Positions 38,775 through 48,322 are shown, numbered from the stretch's first letter. The stretch is 64,000 bases of DNA from Arthrobacter humicola (GCF_022803015.1 NZ_JAFKON010000001.1:434001-498000), one strand, 5' to 3'. Numbers and translations: made by a program. The notes: a model not told the origin generated them from the sequence alone.

Positions 38775-38825
38775 CAGGCCTGGCGGCAGGCAGGCCTGAA
38801 GGTAGACAGGCCTGGGTAACAGGCC
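38775..38825 (+). repeat. Spaced CAGGCCTG repeats before leuS
   Basis: The palindrome CAGGCCTG occurs at 38775, 38791 and 38807 (period 16), with a partial CAGGCC at 38820, between the attenuator and the leuS ribosome-binding site. They may be protein-binding sites or arise from slippage. They are not coding in any supported frame. Confidence 0.7.
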
Positions 38826-38848
38826 GCACAGAACAGAAGAGGCCAGCA

Positions 38849-41380
38849 GTGAGCGTTCAGCCGGAAACACAGACCGGATCGCCAGCAACCGCGGCGGAGG
38901 GGCCTGAGGAAGGTACCTACAGCTTCGCGGCAATGGAAGCCAAGTGGCCGCAGGTTTGGGAAGACCTGAAGGTCTTCACGCCGCTCGACGACGGCTCAAA
39001 GGAACGCCGCTACGTGCTGGACATGTTCCCGTATCCGTCCGGTGACCTTCACATGGGCCACGCCGAGGCGTTCGCGATGGGCGACGTTGTGGCGCGCTAC
39101 CTGCGCCAGCAGGGCTACGACGTGCTGCACCCGATCGGCTGGGACTCCTTCGGCCTGCCCGCGGAAAACGCGGCGATCAAACGCAACGCGCACCCAAGTG
39201 AGTGGACGTACGCCAACATCGACACCCAGGCGGCGTCGTTCAAGCGCTACGCAATCTCCGCGGACTGGTCCCGCCGGCTGCACACCTCGGACCCGGAGTA
39301 CTACCGCTGGACCCAGTGGCTGTTCACGCGGTTCTACGAGCGTGGACTGGCCTACCGCAAGAATTCGCCGGTCAACTGGTGCCCCAAGGACCAGACCGTG
39401 CTGGCCAACGAACAGGTGGTCAACGGCGCCTGCGAGCGGTGCGGCACTCCCGTGACCAAGAAGTCCCTGAACCAGTGGTACTTCAAGATCACCGACTACG
39501 CCGACCGGCTGCTCGATGACATGGACGAACTGCGCGGGCACTGGCCCGAACGCGTCCTCGCGATGCAGAAGAACTGGATCGGCCGTTCCGAGGGCGCCCA
39601 CGTCAACTTCGTGATCGAAGCCGACGGCGGCAAAGCCGCCAAGGACGTCACAGTCTTCACGACGCGCCCGGACACCCTCTACGGCGCCACGTTCTTCGTC
39701 GTCGCCGCCGACGCGCCGCTCGCCGTCGAACTGGTCACCGACGAGCACGCCGCCGCCCTGGACGCCTACCGGGAGCAGGTCAAGGCGCTTTCCGAAATCG
39801 AGCGCCAGTCCACCGAGCGCGAAAAGACCGGCGTCTTCACCGGGCGCTACGCGACCAACCCGCTTAACGGCGAAAAGCTGCCCGTCTGGGCCGCCGACTA
39901 TGTCCTGGCCGACTATGGCACAGGCGCCATCATGGCCGTCCCGGCCCATGACCAGCGCGACCTCGACTTCGCCAAGACCTTTGACCTGCCCGTCCGGGCA
40001 GTCCTGGACACGGGCGAGGAAGACCCCGCTGCCACGGGCATCGCCACCACCGGCGAGGGGACCCTGATCAACTCCGGCGGCCTCGACGGGCTGCCGAAGG
40101 CCGAGGCCATCCCGGCGGCCATCGAAATCCTGCGCGAGTTGGGCACGGGCGAGAAGTTCGTGAACTTCCGGCTGCGTGACTGGCTGCTCAGCCGGCAGCG
40201 GTTCTGGGGCACACCGATCCCCATCATCCACTGCCCGGCCTGCGGGGAGGTCCCGGTCCCGGACGATCAGCTGCCCGTGACCCTGCCGGCGGACCTGCGC
40301 GGCGAGGACCTGTCCCCGAAGGGCACGTCACCGCTCGCCGCGGTCGAAAGCTGGGTCAATGTCGAGTGCCCCAATTGCCAGGGCCCGGCCAAGCGGGACA
40401 CGGACACGATGGACACCTTCGTGGATTCCTCCTGGTACTTCCTGCGCTTCGTCTCTCCGCAGTACACCGGCGGTCCGTTCGATCCGGAGAAGATCAACGA
40501 CTGGATGCCGGTTGGTCAGTACGTGGGCGGCGTGGAGCACGCCATCCTGCACCTGCTCTATGCGCGGTTCTTCACCAAGGTCATCCACGACCTCGGCATG
40601 ATTGAGGCGGACGAGCCGTTCAGCGCACTGCTGAACCAGGGGCAGGTGCTCAACGGCGGCAAGGCCATGAGCAAGTCCCTGGGCAACGGCGTCGACCTCG
40701 GCGAGCAGTTGGACAAGTTCGGCGTGGACGCCGTCCGCCTGACCATGATCTTCGCCTCCCCGCCGGAGGACGACGTCGACTGGGCGGACGTATCGCCGGC
40801 GGGCTCCGCGAAGTTCCTGGCCCGGGCCTGGCGCCTCGGCCAGGACGTCACAAGCGCACCCGGCGTCGATGCCGCCACCGGAGACCGTGCGCTGCGCACC
40901 GTCACCCACCGCACGATCGCCGATGCGCAGGCCCTGTTGGACAACAACAAGTTCAACGTGGTTGTGGCGAAGCTGATGGAACTGGTCAACGCCACCCGCA
41001 AGACCATAGATGCGGCCAGCGGTGCCGGCGGTGCGGACCCAGCAGTCCGCGAGGCCGTGGAGGCCGTAGCCGTCATCCTGAGCCTGTTTGCGCCGTATAC
41101 CGCCGAGGATCTGTGGAACGTCCTGGGGCACCCTGCATCGGTCGCCAACGCAGGCTGGCCCACGCACGACGACGCACTGCTCGTGGAGGACACGGTCACT
41201 GCCGTCGTCCAGGTGCAGGGCAAGGTGCGGGACCGGCTGGAGGTTTCCCCGGACATCTCCGAGGAGGACCTGCGCGAACTGGCGCTGGCATCGGATAATG
41301 TCCAGCGCGCCCTCGACGGCCGTGGCCTTCGCACGGTGATCGTGCGGGCGCCTAAACTGGTCAACATCGTCCCGGCCTAG
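38849..41380 (+). CDS. leuS: Leucyl-tRNA synthetase
   Basis: Charges tRNA-Leu. The 843-aa class I enzyme has the HIGH-type motif [19 protein letters not shown] at about residues 54-72, a CP1 editing domain ([30 protein letters not shown]), a Cys pair (CPACGEV and CPNCQGP) and the KMSKS motif [11 protein letters not shown] near residue 604, then an anticodon-binding helical domain. The GTG at 38849 has AAGAGG six bases upstream. Preceded by a leader peptide and terminator, so expression should rise when charged tRNA-Leu falls. Confidence 0.97.
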   Translation: MSVQPETQTGSPATAAEGPEEGTYSFAAMEAKWPQVWEDLKVFTPLDDGSKERRYVLDMFPYPSGDLHMGHAEAFAMGDVVARYLRQQGYDVLHPIGWDSFGLPAENAAIKRNAHPSEWTYANIDTQAASFKRYAISADWSRRLHTSDPEYYRWTQWLFTRFYERGLAYRKNSPVNWCPKDQTVLANEQVVNGACERCGTPVTKKSLNQWYFKITDYADRLLDDMDELRGHWPERVLAMQKNWIGRSEGAHVNFVIEADGGKAAKDVTVFTTRPDTLYGATFFVVAADAPLAVELVTDEHAAALDAYREQVKALSEIERQSTEREKTGVFTGRYATNPLNGEKLPVWAADYVLADYGTGAIMAVPAHDQRDLDFAKTFDLPVRAVLDTGEEDPAATGIATTGEGTLINSGGLDGLPKAEAIPAAIEILRELGTGEKFVNFRLRDWLLSRQRFWGTPIPIIHCPACGEVPVPDDQLPVTLPADLRGEDLSPKGTSPLAAVESWVNVECPNCQGPAKRDTDTMDTFVDSSWYFLRFVSPQYTGGPFDPEKINDWMPVGQYVGGVEHAILHLLYARFFTKVIHDLGMIEADEPFSALLNQGQVLNGGKAMSKSLGNGVDLGEQLDKFGVDAVRLTMIFASPPEDDVDWADVSPAGSAKFLARAWRLGQDVTSAPGVDAATGDRALRTVTHRTIADAQALLDNNKFNVVVAKLMELVNATRKTIDAASGAGGADPAVREAVEAVAVILSLFAPYTAEDLWNVLGHPASVANAGWPTHDDALLVEDTVTAVVQVQGKVRDRLEVSPDISEEDLRELALASDNVQRALDGRGLRTVIVRAPKLVNIVPA

Positions 41381-41424
41381 CCGGACGAACCAGCCTGCAC
41401 TGGCCGCCGGCTGATCCCGGCGCC

Positions 41425-41463
41425 CAGTGCAGACAACCAGTGCAGACAACCGGTGCAGACAAT
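41425..41463 (+). repeat. Three tandem 13-base repeats before degV
   Basis: CAGTGCAGACAAC occurs twice (41425-41437, 41438-41450) and once with changes (CGGTGCAGACAAT, 41451-41463) in the gap between leuS and the DegV gene. Origin and role are unknown. Probably slippage. Confidence 0.7.
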
Positions 41464-41528
41464 GGGACGGGCACAAGTGCCCCCGCCGGAGAAGTAAGTC
41501 CACGCGTCCCCACAGCAGGAGGTCCTCC

Positions 41529-42605
41529 GTGCCACACCGCGAGCCGTCAGGCTGGCCATGGCTGCGCGAGCGGCTTGTTCGCCTGCGGCAGGGTTCCCGG
41601 GACAGCATCCCCGAAGCGGCTCCCGCCGCCGTCGTGCAGGTTGCGGTGGTCACGGACTCTGCCGCCGCGCTGCCCGCGGACTGGGTCCGGGCTTTCGCTG
41701 CCGACGGCCGGCTCACCGTGGTCCCAATGCCCGTGATGGTCGGCGCCGAAATCTACGGCGAGGGTGAGGACGACATTGCGGAGACCATCGCCGTTGCCCT
41801 GGCCAGCGGCAAACCCGTCAAGACTTCGCGTCCGTCACCGGGGCAGTTTGAACACGCCTACCGGGAGGCCAGCGAGCGTGGCTTCCAGTCCGTGGTCTCC
41901 ATTCACATCTCCGCGGGGCTGTCCGGGACAGCCGACGCCGCCCGCCTGGCAGCCCAACGGGTCGGCATACCCGTAGAGGTCCTCGACTCCCGGACGGTCG
42001 GAATGGCCCAGGGGATGGGCGTGCAGGGCGCGGTGGTCGCGGCCGCCGACGGCAGGAGCGCGGCCGACGTCTTGGCCTTCGCGCAGGACCGGCTGGACCG
42101 CACCAAAGTGTACTTCTATGTCCCGACCCTGGAACAGTTGCGCCGGGGCGGCCGGATCGGGGCGGCGGCCTCGCTCTGGGGGACCATGTTCTCCATCAAA
42201 CCCATCCTGGCGGTGGAAGACGGCCGGATCATCCCGCTGGAAAAAGTCCGGTCAGCGGCGAAGGCCATCGCACGCCTGGAAGAAATCGTGGCCGCGGACG
42301 CCTCCGGCCGCCCTGCCGGTCAGGCGCGGCTGGCTGTGCACCACTTTGGCAACCAGGCCGAGGCTGAGGACCTTTCCCGGCGCCTGGCCGTGGCATTGCC
42401 GGCATGTCCGCCGGCCCAGATCAGCGCTCTCCCGGCAGTCCTGGCGGCCCACGCCGGGCTCGGTGTGCTCGCCGTGATCGTGGGGGAGGGCAGCACACCC
42501 GCAGCAGCGAAACCCGATGCCTTCGCCGGGGACGTCGCCAGCCCGGACGGCGGGGAAGCGCGCCCTGGCAGGGCGGCGGCCGAAGCGACGGAAGCCGGCG
42601 ACTAG
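41529..42605 (+). CDS. DegV family (fatty-acid-binding) protein
   Basis: A 358-aa DegV/FakB-like protein that binds a fatty acid and, with a FakA kinase, presents it for phosphorylation. Typical elements are VAVVTDSAAALPADW near residue 38, TSRPSPGQFEHAY, IHISAGLSGTADAARLAAQ and LEQLRRGGRIGAAAS. About 35 residues at the N-terminus and 40 at the C-terminus are variable and low complexity. The GTG at 41529 has AGGAGG six bases upstream. No fakA is adjacent. It may sit in the same transcript as leuS or start separately. Confidence 0.9.
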   Translation: MPHREPSGWPWLRERLVRLRQGSRDSIPEAAPAAVVQVAVVTDSAAALPADWVRAFAADGRLTVVPMPVMVGAEIYGEGEDDIAETIAVALASGKPVKTSRPSPGQFEHAYREASERGFQSVVSIHISAGLSGTADAARLAAQRVGIPVEVLDSRTVGMAQGMGVQGAVVAAADGRSAADVLAFAQDRLDRTKVYFYVPTLEQLRRGGRIGAAASLWGTMFSIKPILAVEDGRIIPLEKVRSAAKAIARLEEIVAADASGRPAGQARLAVHHFGNQAEAEDLSRRLAVALPACPPAQISALPAVLAAHAGLGVLAVIVGEGSTPAAAKPDAFAGDVASPDGGEARPGRAAAEATEAGD

Positions 42606-42718
42606 CGCGGCGGGTCCATGTGCTCTATCTGCGCGGGCGCTGGACTCTGGCCGTGAACGGGCGGCGGCGGTAAAGTCACTCCACCGAACCCAGAGAACCA
42701 GCGAACCCGGAGGCCGCC

Positions 42719-42904
42719 ATGGCAATGCAGGTGCACCACGTAGCCCAGCTCGATCGCGACGTTGCCGAAGAGGTGACCAAGTGGCTGAAATACCTCAAAG
42801 GCCAAGTGACCAGCGTTCAATTCCTCACCACCACGGTCCCGGATCCCAAGGCCGCGGACAAATGGCGGGTTCAGTACGAGGCATACATCACCTACCAGAA
42901 GTGA
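42719..42904 (+). CDS. Small conserved-looking hypothetical protein
   Basis: A 61-aa soluble protein (MAMQVHHVAQLDRDVAEEVT then a KWLKYLKGQVTS segment) with no signal peptide, cysteines or recognised domain. It has a GGAGGCC ribosome-binding site just before the ATG and normal codon usage for the window, which supports it being real. Charged, probably alpha/beta. Function unknown. Confidence 0.65.
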   Translation: MAMQVHHVAQLDRDVAEEVTKWLKYLKGQVTSVQFLTTTVPDPKAADKWRVQYEAYITYQK

Positions 42905-42925
42905 ACCCCCGACTGCAGCTGCGTT

Positions 42926-43873
42926 TCAGGGGGTAGGCACGGGCGTTGTCCGTCCGGGCGTCGGCGATGCTGTAAGCGCGGGAGTGGCTGGTTCCGTTGG
43001 CGCTGTCTCTGGCGTTGTCGCTGGCACGGTGGTTGGTGGGGCGGTCGTTGGCGGGACGGACGGCACGGACGTTGGCGGGGCGGGCGTTTCCGGGACCGTC
43101 GGTGGGGCGGCCGGCTCGGACGTTGGCGGGGCGGGCGTTTCCGGGACCGTCGGTGGGGCGGCCGGCTCGGACGTTGGCGGGGCGGGTGTTTCCGGGACCG
43201 TCGGTGGGGCGGCCGGCTCGGACGTTGGCGGGGCGGGTGTTTCCGGGACCGTCGGCACGGTGACTTGCGCGGACGTTGGCACGGTGGTCGTTTCCGGGAC
43301 CGTCGGCACGGTGACTGGCGCGGACGTTGGCACGGTGGTCGGTATGACGGTTGGCGTCGTGGGCGCGGGTGGCGACGCTGACGTTGGTGGGGTGGTTGGC
43401 GTTAGGGAGGCCGGCGGGGCCGTTGGAGGCGGAGTCGTTGGCGGCGGCGTTGGCCCGGGGTCTGGCTGATTCGGCCCGATAGTGTAGCTGGGCTGCTGGC
43501 CTGAGCCGTTGACCCACAGGGCGGCCTGCACCCTGCGGGCACTTCCGGGCTCCAGCCACCAGAGCACCTGCACGTTGCAGTGGTAGACAATCGTGACATT
43601 GGCGACGGCGCCCTGCGGCGGAACTGCGTGGATCGAGGTGGCGGCCGTTTGGGTGGTCCAGATGAAATTCTGGTCGGCAGTCATTCCCGCCGTGCCGTCG
43701 ACCGAAACATGCGCTATGCCGTACAGACCGTACTGGGGGCAGAAACTGCTTTCCAGAGAAAACTTGACCACCTGGGTTGAGGTGGCTTGCGTTGTGTCTG
43801 CCACGACCGGCGGGGCTGGCAGCATGGTGCCGCCAAGCGCCAGCACCGCCGCGGGCCCAAACAACCACTTCAT
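42926..43873 (-). CDS. Secreted protein with Pro/Thr-rich repeat tail
   Basis: A 315-aa exported protein. It has a signal peptide (MKWLFGPAAVLALGGTMLPA) with predicted cleavage before residue 27, then a globular region of about 110 residues with two cysteines (FCPQYGLYGIAHVSVDG, VYHCNVQVLWWLEPGSARR). The rest is a Pro/Thr/Ser/Ala tail with a 17-residue repeat VPETPAPPTSEPAAPPT. No LPXTG sorting motif or C-terminal membrane anchor is visible, so it may be wall-associated or released. The tail could be an extended, glycosylated stalk. Function unknown. Confidence 0.75.
   Translation of the reverse strand: MKWLFGPAAVLALGGTMLPAPPVVADTTQATSTQVVKFSLESSFCPQYGLYGIAHVSVDGTAGMTADQNFIWTTQTAATSIHAVPPQGAVANVTIVYHCNVQVLWWLEPGSARRVQAALWVNGSGQQPSYTIGPNQPDPGPTPPPTTPPPTAPPASLTPTTPPTSASPPAPTTPTVIPTTVPTSAPVTVPTVPETTTVPTSAQVTVPTVPETPAPPTSEPAAPPTVPETPAPPTSEPAAPPTVPETPAPPTSEPAAPPTVPETPAPPTSVPSVPPTTAPPTTVPATTPETAPTEPATPALTASPTPGRTTPVPTP
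43081..43270. repeat. 51-base tandem repeat in secreted protein gene
   Basis: Nearly identical 51-base units begin at 43081, 43132, 43183 and 43234 (the last decays), encoding the 17-residue Pro/Thr repeat on the minus strand. Near identity implies recent duplication and probable length variation between strains. Confidence 0.85.
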
Positions 43874-44085
43874 TGCACACCAGCTTTCGACGCCTGATAT
43901 TTACATCCAGGCGATCAGGGTTGCCCCCAGCCGGCAAAGTTTTCTCGATTGGATGCAGACGTTACCACCGGGTCCGGGCGGGCACCAGCGTAGGGAATAC
44001 TTGCCTGATGCCGCGGATCTACGCGTATTACTCAGGTATTTCCACATACGCCCGGTCTCCGGTATCAGCGGGGGTGAGGGCTGCC

Positions 44086-44091
44086 TAGAGT
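44086..44091 (+). promoter_or_regulatory. -10 element directly before comEA
   Basis: TAGAGT lies six bases before the comEA ATG, and no ribosome-binding site is within range. Transcription would begin at or next to the ATG, so a leaderless mRNA is likely. The other bases between 43874 and 44085 show nothing recognised. Confidence 0.45.
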
Positions 44092-44097
44092 CGTTCC

Positions 44098-45078
44098 ATG
44101 CCGCGCCGCAACCCGGGAACTGAATCCGCCACAGGCGTCAGGGTTGCCCGTGAACGCCTGGCAGCGACGCGCTGGGCTGCCCGGGGTGCGGAAGATGCCG
44201 CGGATCCGGGCGAATCCCCGGATCCGGGCCGGGGACCAGGCGACTCAACGGGGCTGCTGGAGTTGCAGGTTCCGGCGCCAGGCAGCCCTGTCCCGGTCCG
44301 GGCAGCTGATGCGGTACCCGCTGCTGGACGGCGCGTAGGTGGCGGCACTTCACACCATGCTGATGAAAGCCGCGGGTACCGCCGGGCAGGGAGACAGGCG
44401 CTGGCTTTGCGATTTCGGGCCAGGACAGGGGTTAAGGCTGCTGCCCTGCTGGGCGTCCTTGCCGTGGTCCTGGGCGGCTGCTTCTGGTGGCAGGCCGGGA
44501 CCGGCGGCGCGCAGGTGGTGGCTCTCAGCGACTCCGCCCCCGCGGCCGGGGAAGAACCACGTCCGGCGGCCGGCGAGACCCTCGCACCGCCGGGAGAAGA
44601 TCTTATTGAGGAGCCGGAAAGCATCGAGGTCCACGTTGCCGGTGCCGTGGCCACCCCGGGGGTGGTTCAACTGCCGGCGGGAAGCCGGCTGCATGAGGCA
44701 ATTGCAGCGGCGGGCGGACCCACGGTTCTCGGGGATCCGGACCGGCTCAACCTGGCCGCCGTGCTGGAGGATGGGCAGAAGGTCCTGGTGCCCATTCGCG
44801 GCGAACCCGGTCAGGCCGATGCGCCCACGGACGGCTCACCTGCGCCCGGTTCCGGTACGGGCGGCACGGGGCCAGTCGGCGGGAGCGGGAAGGTCAACCT
44901 CAACACCGCCGGCCTCGAGGAACTCGGGACCCTCCCGCGCGTCGGGCCAGTGCTGGCGCAGCGGATCGTGGATTGGCGCCAGCAGCACGGGCGGTTCAAG
45001 TCAGTGCAGGAGCTCGACGCCGTCGACGGGATCGGTCCGAAGTTGCTTGAGGCCCTGCTCCCGTTGGTGGGTATCTGA
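44098..45078 (+). CDS. comEA: ComEA-like DNA-binding competence protein
   Basis: Binds incoming DNA outside the membrane for uptake through ComEC. The 326-aa protein has a long Arg/Ala-rich cytoplasmic N-terminus (about 110 residues), one membrane helix (VKAAALLGVLAVVLGGCFWW), a linker, an SLBB domain (IEVHVAGAVATPGVVQLPAG) near residue 180 and a C-terminal helix-hairpin-helix pair (KVNLNTAGLEELGTLPRVGP, VDGIGPKLLEAL). The start at 44098 has no ribosome-binding site but a -10-like TAGAGT six bases upstream. ComEC begins one base after its stop. Confidence 0.92.
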   Translation: MPRRNPGTESATGVRVARERLAATRWAARGAEDAADPGESPDPGRGPGDSTGLLELQVPAPGSPVPVRAADAVPAAGRRVGGGTSHHADESRGYRRAGRQALALRFRARTGVKAAALLGVLAVVLGGCFWWQAGTGGAQVVALSDSAPAAGEEPRPAAGETLAPPGEDLIEEPESIEVHVAGAVATPGVVQLPAGSRLHEAIAAAGGPTVLGDPDRLNLAAVLEDGQKVLVPIRGEPGQADAPTDGSPAPGSGTGGTGPVGGSGKVNLNTAGLEELGTLPRVGPVLAQRIVDWRQQHGRFKSVQELDAVDGIGPKLLEALLPLVGI

Positions 45079-45079
45079 C

Positions 45080-47143
45080 GTGGCAAATCCTGAGATCGAA
45101 AAGCCCTGCCCTGCACAGCCCGGCGCTGCACAGCCTGGCACTGCACGGCGTGGCGTGGGCCGGACCGGCCCGCTGGGTTCTGTGGCGGTCCCGCAGAGCC
45201 GCTGGCAGCGCTACGTCGATGCGGCCGTCGATTCTCCGCCGCGTGCCGAGCACGGGGACCCGGTGGCCTCCGGCCGGATCCGCGGATCCGGCAAACCCGC
45301 GCGCGACACCGCCGCGCGTCAGCGCCCGATCGAGCGGACACGGCGGACGGACCTTCGCCTGGTGCTCCCGGCACTCCTTGTCTGGGGGACCGTCGTTGCC
45401 GGAAACTGGCTGTCCCCTGCAGGGCTGGCCGGTCTCTGCACGGCGCTGGCGGCGGCCGGAGGCATGCTCGTCGTGGCCGGTCGCGTCATCCTCGGCCCTT
45501 CTGGGCTCCGCCCGTCGAGGGAGCGGGGCGCCAGGAGTGGGCGGTGTGGCGCCGGGCGCGGCCGCAGTGCCGGGCAGACGGTTCCGCGCAGCATTCGCGC
45601 CACGGTGGCCGTGGCGCTGTTGCTGTCCCTCGCGGCAGGCTCGCACACCGCCGTCGAGGCCTCCCGGCGGCACGACGGCGCCATCGCTGAAGCTGTGGCC
45701 GCCCGCGCGGCCGTCGTCGCGGAACTGGAGATTGCAGGCGCCCCGCGGCGGCTCAGGATTCCCGGTGCCGGTGGCCTGCCGGACCGCTGGGCAGTTCCCG
45801 TGATCCTGACGGCGATGACCTTCGGCGGCCACAGGGTCGCCGGGGACGCGCGGTTCGTCGTCATGGGCGGGGCCACGTGGGGAGACGCCGTTCCGGGCCA
45901 GCTCCTGCGCGCCACGGGCAAACTCCGTCCCTCCGCGCCAGGGGAGCCGGAGGCAGGACTCCTGTCAGCGACGTCGGCCCCAACCCTGTTGCGGGGACCA
46001 GGGCCCTGGCAGCAGGGCCCCGGGGAGCTTCGCCTCGCCTTCACCGCCGCGGCGGCACGGTTCGGGGGCGACGCCGGCGGCCTGCTGCCCGGCATGGTCA
46101 CCGGCGACACCAGCGCCCTGGACCCCGAGCTGGAAGCCGCCATGAAGACCGTCGGGATGACGCACCTGACCGCCGTCAGCGGGGCCAACTGCAGCCTGAT
46201 CCTCGGGACGCTGCTGCTCGCCGCCCGCACGCTCCGCCTTCCGCGCGCGGCAGCCGCCGCGGCCAGTCTCGCGGGGCTGGCGCTGTTCGTCCTCATGGTG
46301 GGACCGGATCCGAGTGTGCTGCGGGCCGCCCTCATGGGCAGCATCGGCCTCGCTTCCGTAGCTCTTGGCCGGGCGGGGCGCGGACTCAGCCTGCTCTGTG
46401 TTGCCGTCATCGGCCTGCTGCTGGCGCAGCCGGTCCTGGCTGCCAGCTTCGGATTCCTGCTCTCGGTCCTGGCCACGCTGGGAATCGTGGTCGCCGGACG
46501 CCGCATCATGGACTGGCTGCCACCTTCGGTGCCGCGCTGGGCGGCAGCCGGCGTCGCCGTACCCCTGTCCGCCCAGCTCTTTTGCGCCCCGGCGATCGTG
46601 TTGTTGCAGCCGCAGTTCGGCGCCTACACGCTGCCCGCGAATGTGGCCGCTGCAGCGCTCGTGGCGCCAGTTACGCTCCTCGGCACGGCCGCCGTGGTTC
46701 TCCTGCCCGCTCTCCCGGCCGCCGCGGGCCTCCTCATGGCCGCAGCTGCTGTCTTCGCAGGCGCGGTGGCGGGGGTCGCCCGGCTGTTCGCGGCACTCCC
46801 GGGCGCCGCCTTGCCATGGCCGGAAGGAGTCTTCGGTGCAGCCACCATGGGAATCTTGTCCGCGTCTGTGCTGGCGGCGGCGTGGCTCGGCCTGCACCCT
46901 GCCGCGGTCGCCCGTGGCGTCCTCGCGGCACACGCGCGGGTGGTGGCCGTCCTCGACGGACGGTCGCATGCGGCGGCACGGTCAGCCGTCCGGCGGGCCG
47001 TCAGCCGCGGCTTGGAGCACCGGTCCGGGCGTGGGACGCTTAGAGTCCGCAAACCAACTTCCGGGAGGAATCACGAGTGGCTGCTGCCCAGACCCAACGG
47101 CCCAGGACATCGGCGTCGAACACCGCCACCTGGCGTGATGTGA
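45080..47143 (+). CDS. comEC: ComEC/Rec2-type DNA channel protein without beta-lactamase domain
   Basis: A 687-aa polytopic membrane protein that forms the DNA uptake channel. It has an Arg-rich N-terminus, two early helices, an OB-fold-like extracytoplasmic part (about residues 200-310) and a competence domain with GLLPGMVTGDTSALDPELE and THLTAVSGANCSLILGTLLL near residue 360, then about eight helices. Family members usually end in a metallo-beta-lactamase-like domain. Here the protein stops soon after the last helix. The GTG at 45080 follows comEA by one base. Its 3' end overlaps holA by 67 bases. Confidence 0.88.
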   Translation: MANPEIEKPCPAQPGAAQPGTARRGVGRTGPLGSVAVPQSRWQRYVDAAVDSPPRAEHGDPVASGRIRGSGKPARDTAARQRPIERTRRTDLRLVLPALLVWGTVVAGNWLSPAGLAGLCTALAAAGGMLVVAGRVILGPSGLRPSRERGARSGRCGAGRGRSAGQTVPRSIRATVAVALLLSLAAGSHTAVEASRRHDGAIAEAVAARAAVVAELEIAGAPRRLRIPGAGGLPDRWAVPVILTAMTFGGHRVAGDARFVVMGGATWGDAVPGQLLRATGKLRPSAPGEPEAGLLSATSAPTLLRGPGPWQQGPGELRLAFTAAAARFGGDAGGLLPGMVTGDTSALDPELEAAMKTVGMTHLTAVSGANCSLILGTLLLAARTLRLPRAAAAAASLAGLALFVLMVGPDPSVLRAALMGSIGLASVALGRAGRGLSLLCVAVIGLLLAQPVLAASFGFLLSVLATLGIVVAGRRIMDWLPPSVPRWAAAGVAVPLSAQLFCAPAIVLLQPQFGAYTLPANVAAAALVAPVTLLGTAAVVLLPALPAAAGLLMAAAAVFAGAVAGVARLFAALPGAALPWPEGVFGAATMGILSASVLAAAWLGLHPAAVARGVLAAHARVVAVLDGRSHAAARSAVRRAVSRGLEHRSGRGTLRVRKPTSGRNHEWLLPRPNGPGHRRRTPPPGVM

Positions 47144-48093
47144 CACCTGCTGCCGTCGTCCTGGTGGGCGGTCCGGAAGACTACATAGGTGCCCGGGCCA
47201 TGGACCGTATCCGCGCGCAGGTCCGCGCGGTGGCGCCCGACGTCGAAATTACGCGGCTCAATGCCGGCAGCTACACGGCCGGCTCCCTGGCCATGAACGT
47301 CAGTCCTTCGCTGTTCGGCGAACAAAAGCTCATCGAGGTCGACGGGCTCGAGGCGATGAACGATGCCTTCCTCGCCGATGCCCTGAAGTATGTGGTCCAG
47401 CCGGAACCGGAGGCCTTCCTGGTGCTCCGCCACGGCGGGGGAGTCCGCGGCAAGAAGCTGCTGGACGCCATCAAGGCCGCGGGCTGGCCCGTTGTCGACT
47501 GCCAGCCGCTCAAGAAAGACGCCGAGAAGATTGCCTTCGTCACGGCCGAGTTCCGGGCGGCCTCCCGGCGTATCGACCCTGACGCCGTGCACGCCCTGGT
47601 TAATGCGGTTGGCGCGCAGCTCGCGGAACTCGCCGCCGCCTGCAGCCAGCTGATCGCTGACGCCACCACCGGCGTGGACGCGGCCATGGTGGACAAGTAC
47701 TACGGCGGCCGGGTCGAGGCAACAGGTTTCAAGGTCGCCGACGCCGCGATGGCCGGCAACGGCCCGCTGGCCCTCTCCACCCTTCGCCACGCCCTGGCCA
47801 CCGGCGCGGACCCCGTGCCGATCGTGGCTGCCCTGGCGTCGAAGTTGCGCTCCCTGGCCAAGGTGGCCGGCGCGCAGGGGTCGTCCTCGCAGATCGCCAA
47901 GCAACTGGGTATGCAGCCGTGGCTCGTCGAACAGGCCCAGCGGGAAGTCCGGCGCTGGACGCCCGAGGGGCTGGTCCGCTCCATCCAGGTCACCGCCGAG
48001 GCCGACGCCCAGGTCAAGGGCCTCTCCCGGGATCCTGTCTATGCGGTGGAACATGCGGTAACGGTGATTGCCACCTCGGCCAGGAGTTCCTGA
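47077..48093 (+). CDS. holA: DNA polymerase III subunit delta
   Basis: Opens the sliding clamp as part of the clamp loader. The 338-aa sequence has PAAVVLVGGPEDYIGARAMD at the start of the AAA+-like domain, FGEQKLIEVDGLEAMNDAFL, then the domain 3 region ALSTLRHALATGADPVPIVA and the C-terminal collar. The GTG at 47077 is preferred because GGGAGGA lies seven bases upstream. The GTG at 47140, which forms a GTGA overlap with the comEC stop, has no ribosome-binding site. Last gene of the comEA-comEC-holA run. Confidence 0.93.
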   Translation: MAAAQTQRPRTSASNTATWRDVTPAAVVLVGGPEDYIGARAMDRIRAQVRAVAPDVEITRLNAGSYTAGSLAMNVSPSLFGEQKLIEVDGLEAMNDAFLADALKYVVQPEPEAFLVLRHGGGVRGKKLLDAIKAAGWPVVDCQPLKKDAEKIAFVTAEFRAASRRIDPDAVHALVNAVGAQLAELAAACSQLIADATTGVDAAMVDKYYGGRVEATGFKVADAAMAGNGPLALSTLRHALATGADPVPIVAALASKLRSLAKVAGAQGSSSQIAKQLGMQPWLVEQAQREVRRWTPEGLVRSIQVTAEADAQVKGLSRDPVYAVEHAVTVIATSARSS

Positions 48094-48265
48094 CACCCGC
48101 GTTCGAACCCAGAGGCCCGGCGTGTCGTCCCTGCGGGTCCGGCCGGACCGGGACCTGCGTGTCGGCCCTGCCGGCGCGGACCCGGCTGCGGGCAGCCGAC
48201 GGCGTACCGGAGTCGTACCAGAACGGGTGCGGAGTCGGCCCATTGCGGAACCGGCTTAACTGGAT

Positions 48266-48294
48266 GTGGCCGGCACCCATGGGGTGCCGGCCAC
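48266..48294. terminator. Bidirectional hairpin between holA and rpsT
   Basis: A 13-bp perfect stem (GTGGCCGGCACCC / GGGTGCCGGCCAC) with a 3-base loop between convergent genes. No long T-run. It likely terminates both transcripts. Confidence 0.75.
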
Positions 48295-48300
48295 AATCAT

Positions 48301-48316
48301 CAGTTCAAGTGAACTG
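48301..48316. other. Second small dyad next to rpsT stop
   Basis: CAGTTC-AAGT-GAACTG forms a 6-bp stem seven bases beyond the rpsT stop. It may support termination or 3' end protection of rpsT mRNA. Confidence 0.4.
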
Positions 48317-48322
48317 GAAACC

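Noticed and set aside
38500..38848. T-box riboswitch upstream of leuS
   Set aside because: No T-box core sequence or specifier-loop layout was found. The leader ORF and simple terminator fit ribosome-mediated attenuation better.
43081..43270. Possible CRISPR array
   Set aside because: Repeats are directly adjacent, coding and in frame, with no spacers.
42984..43469. Gly/Val repeat protein on the plus strand
   Set aside because: It is the antisense of the Pro/Thr repeat gene, which has a signal peptide and a globular domain. The plus frame has no ribosome site.
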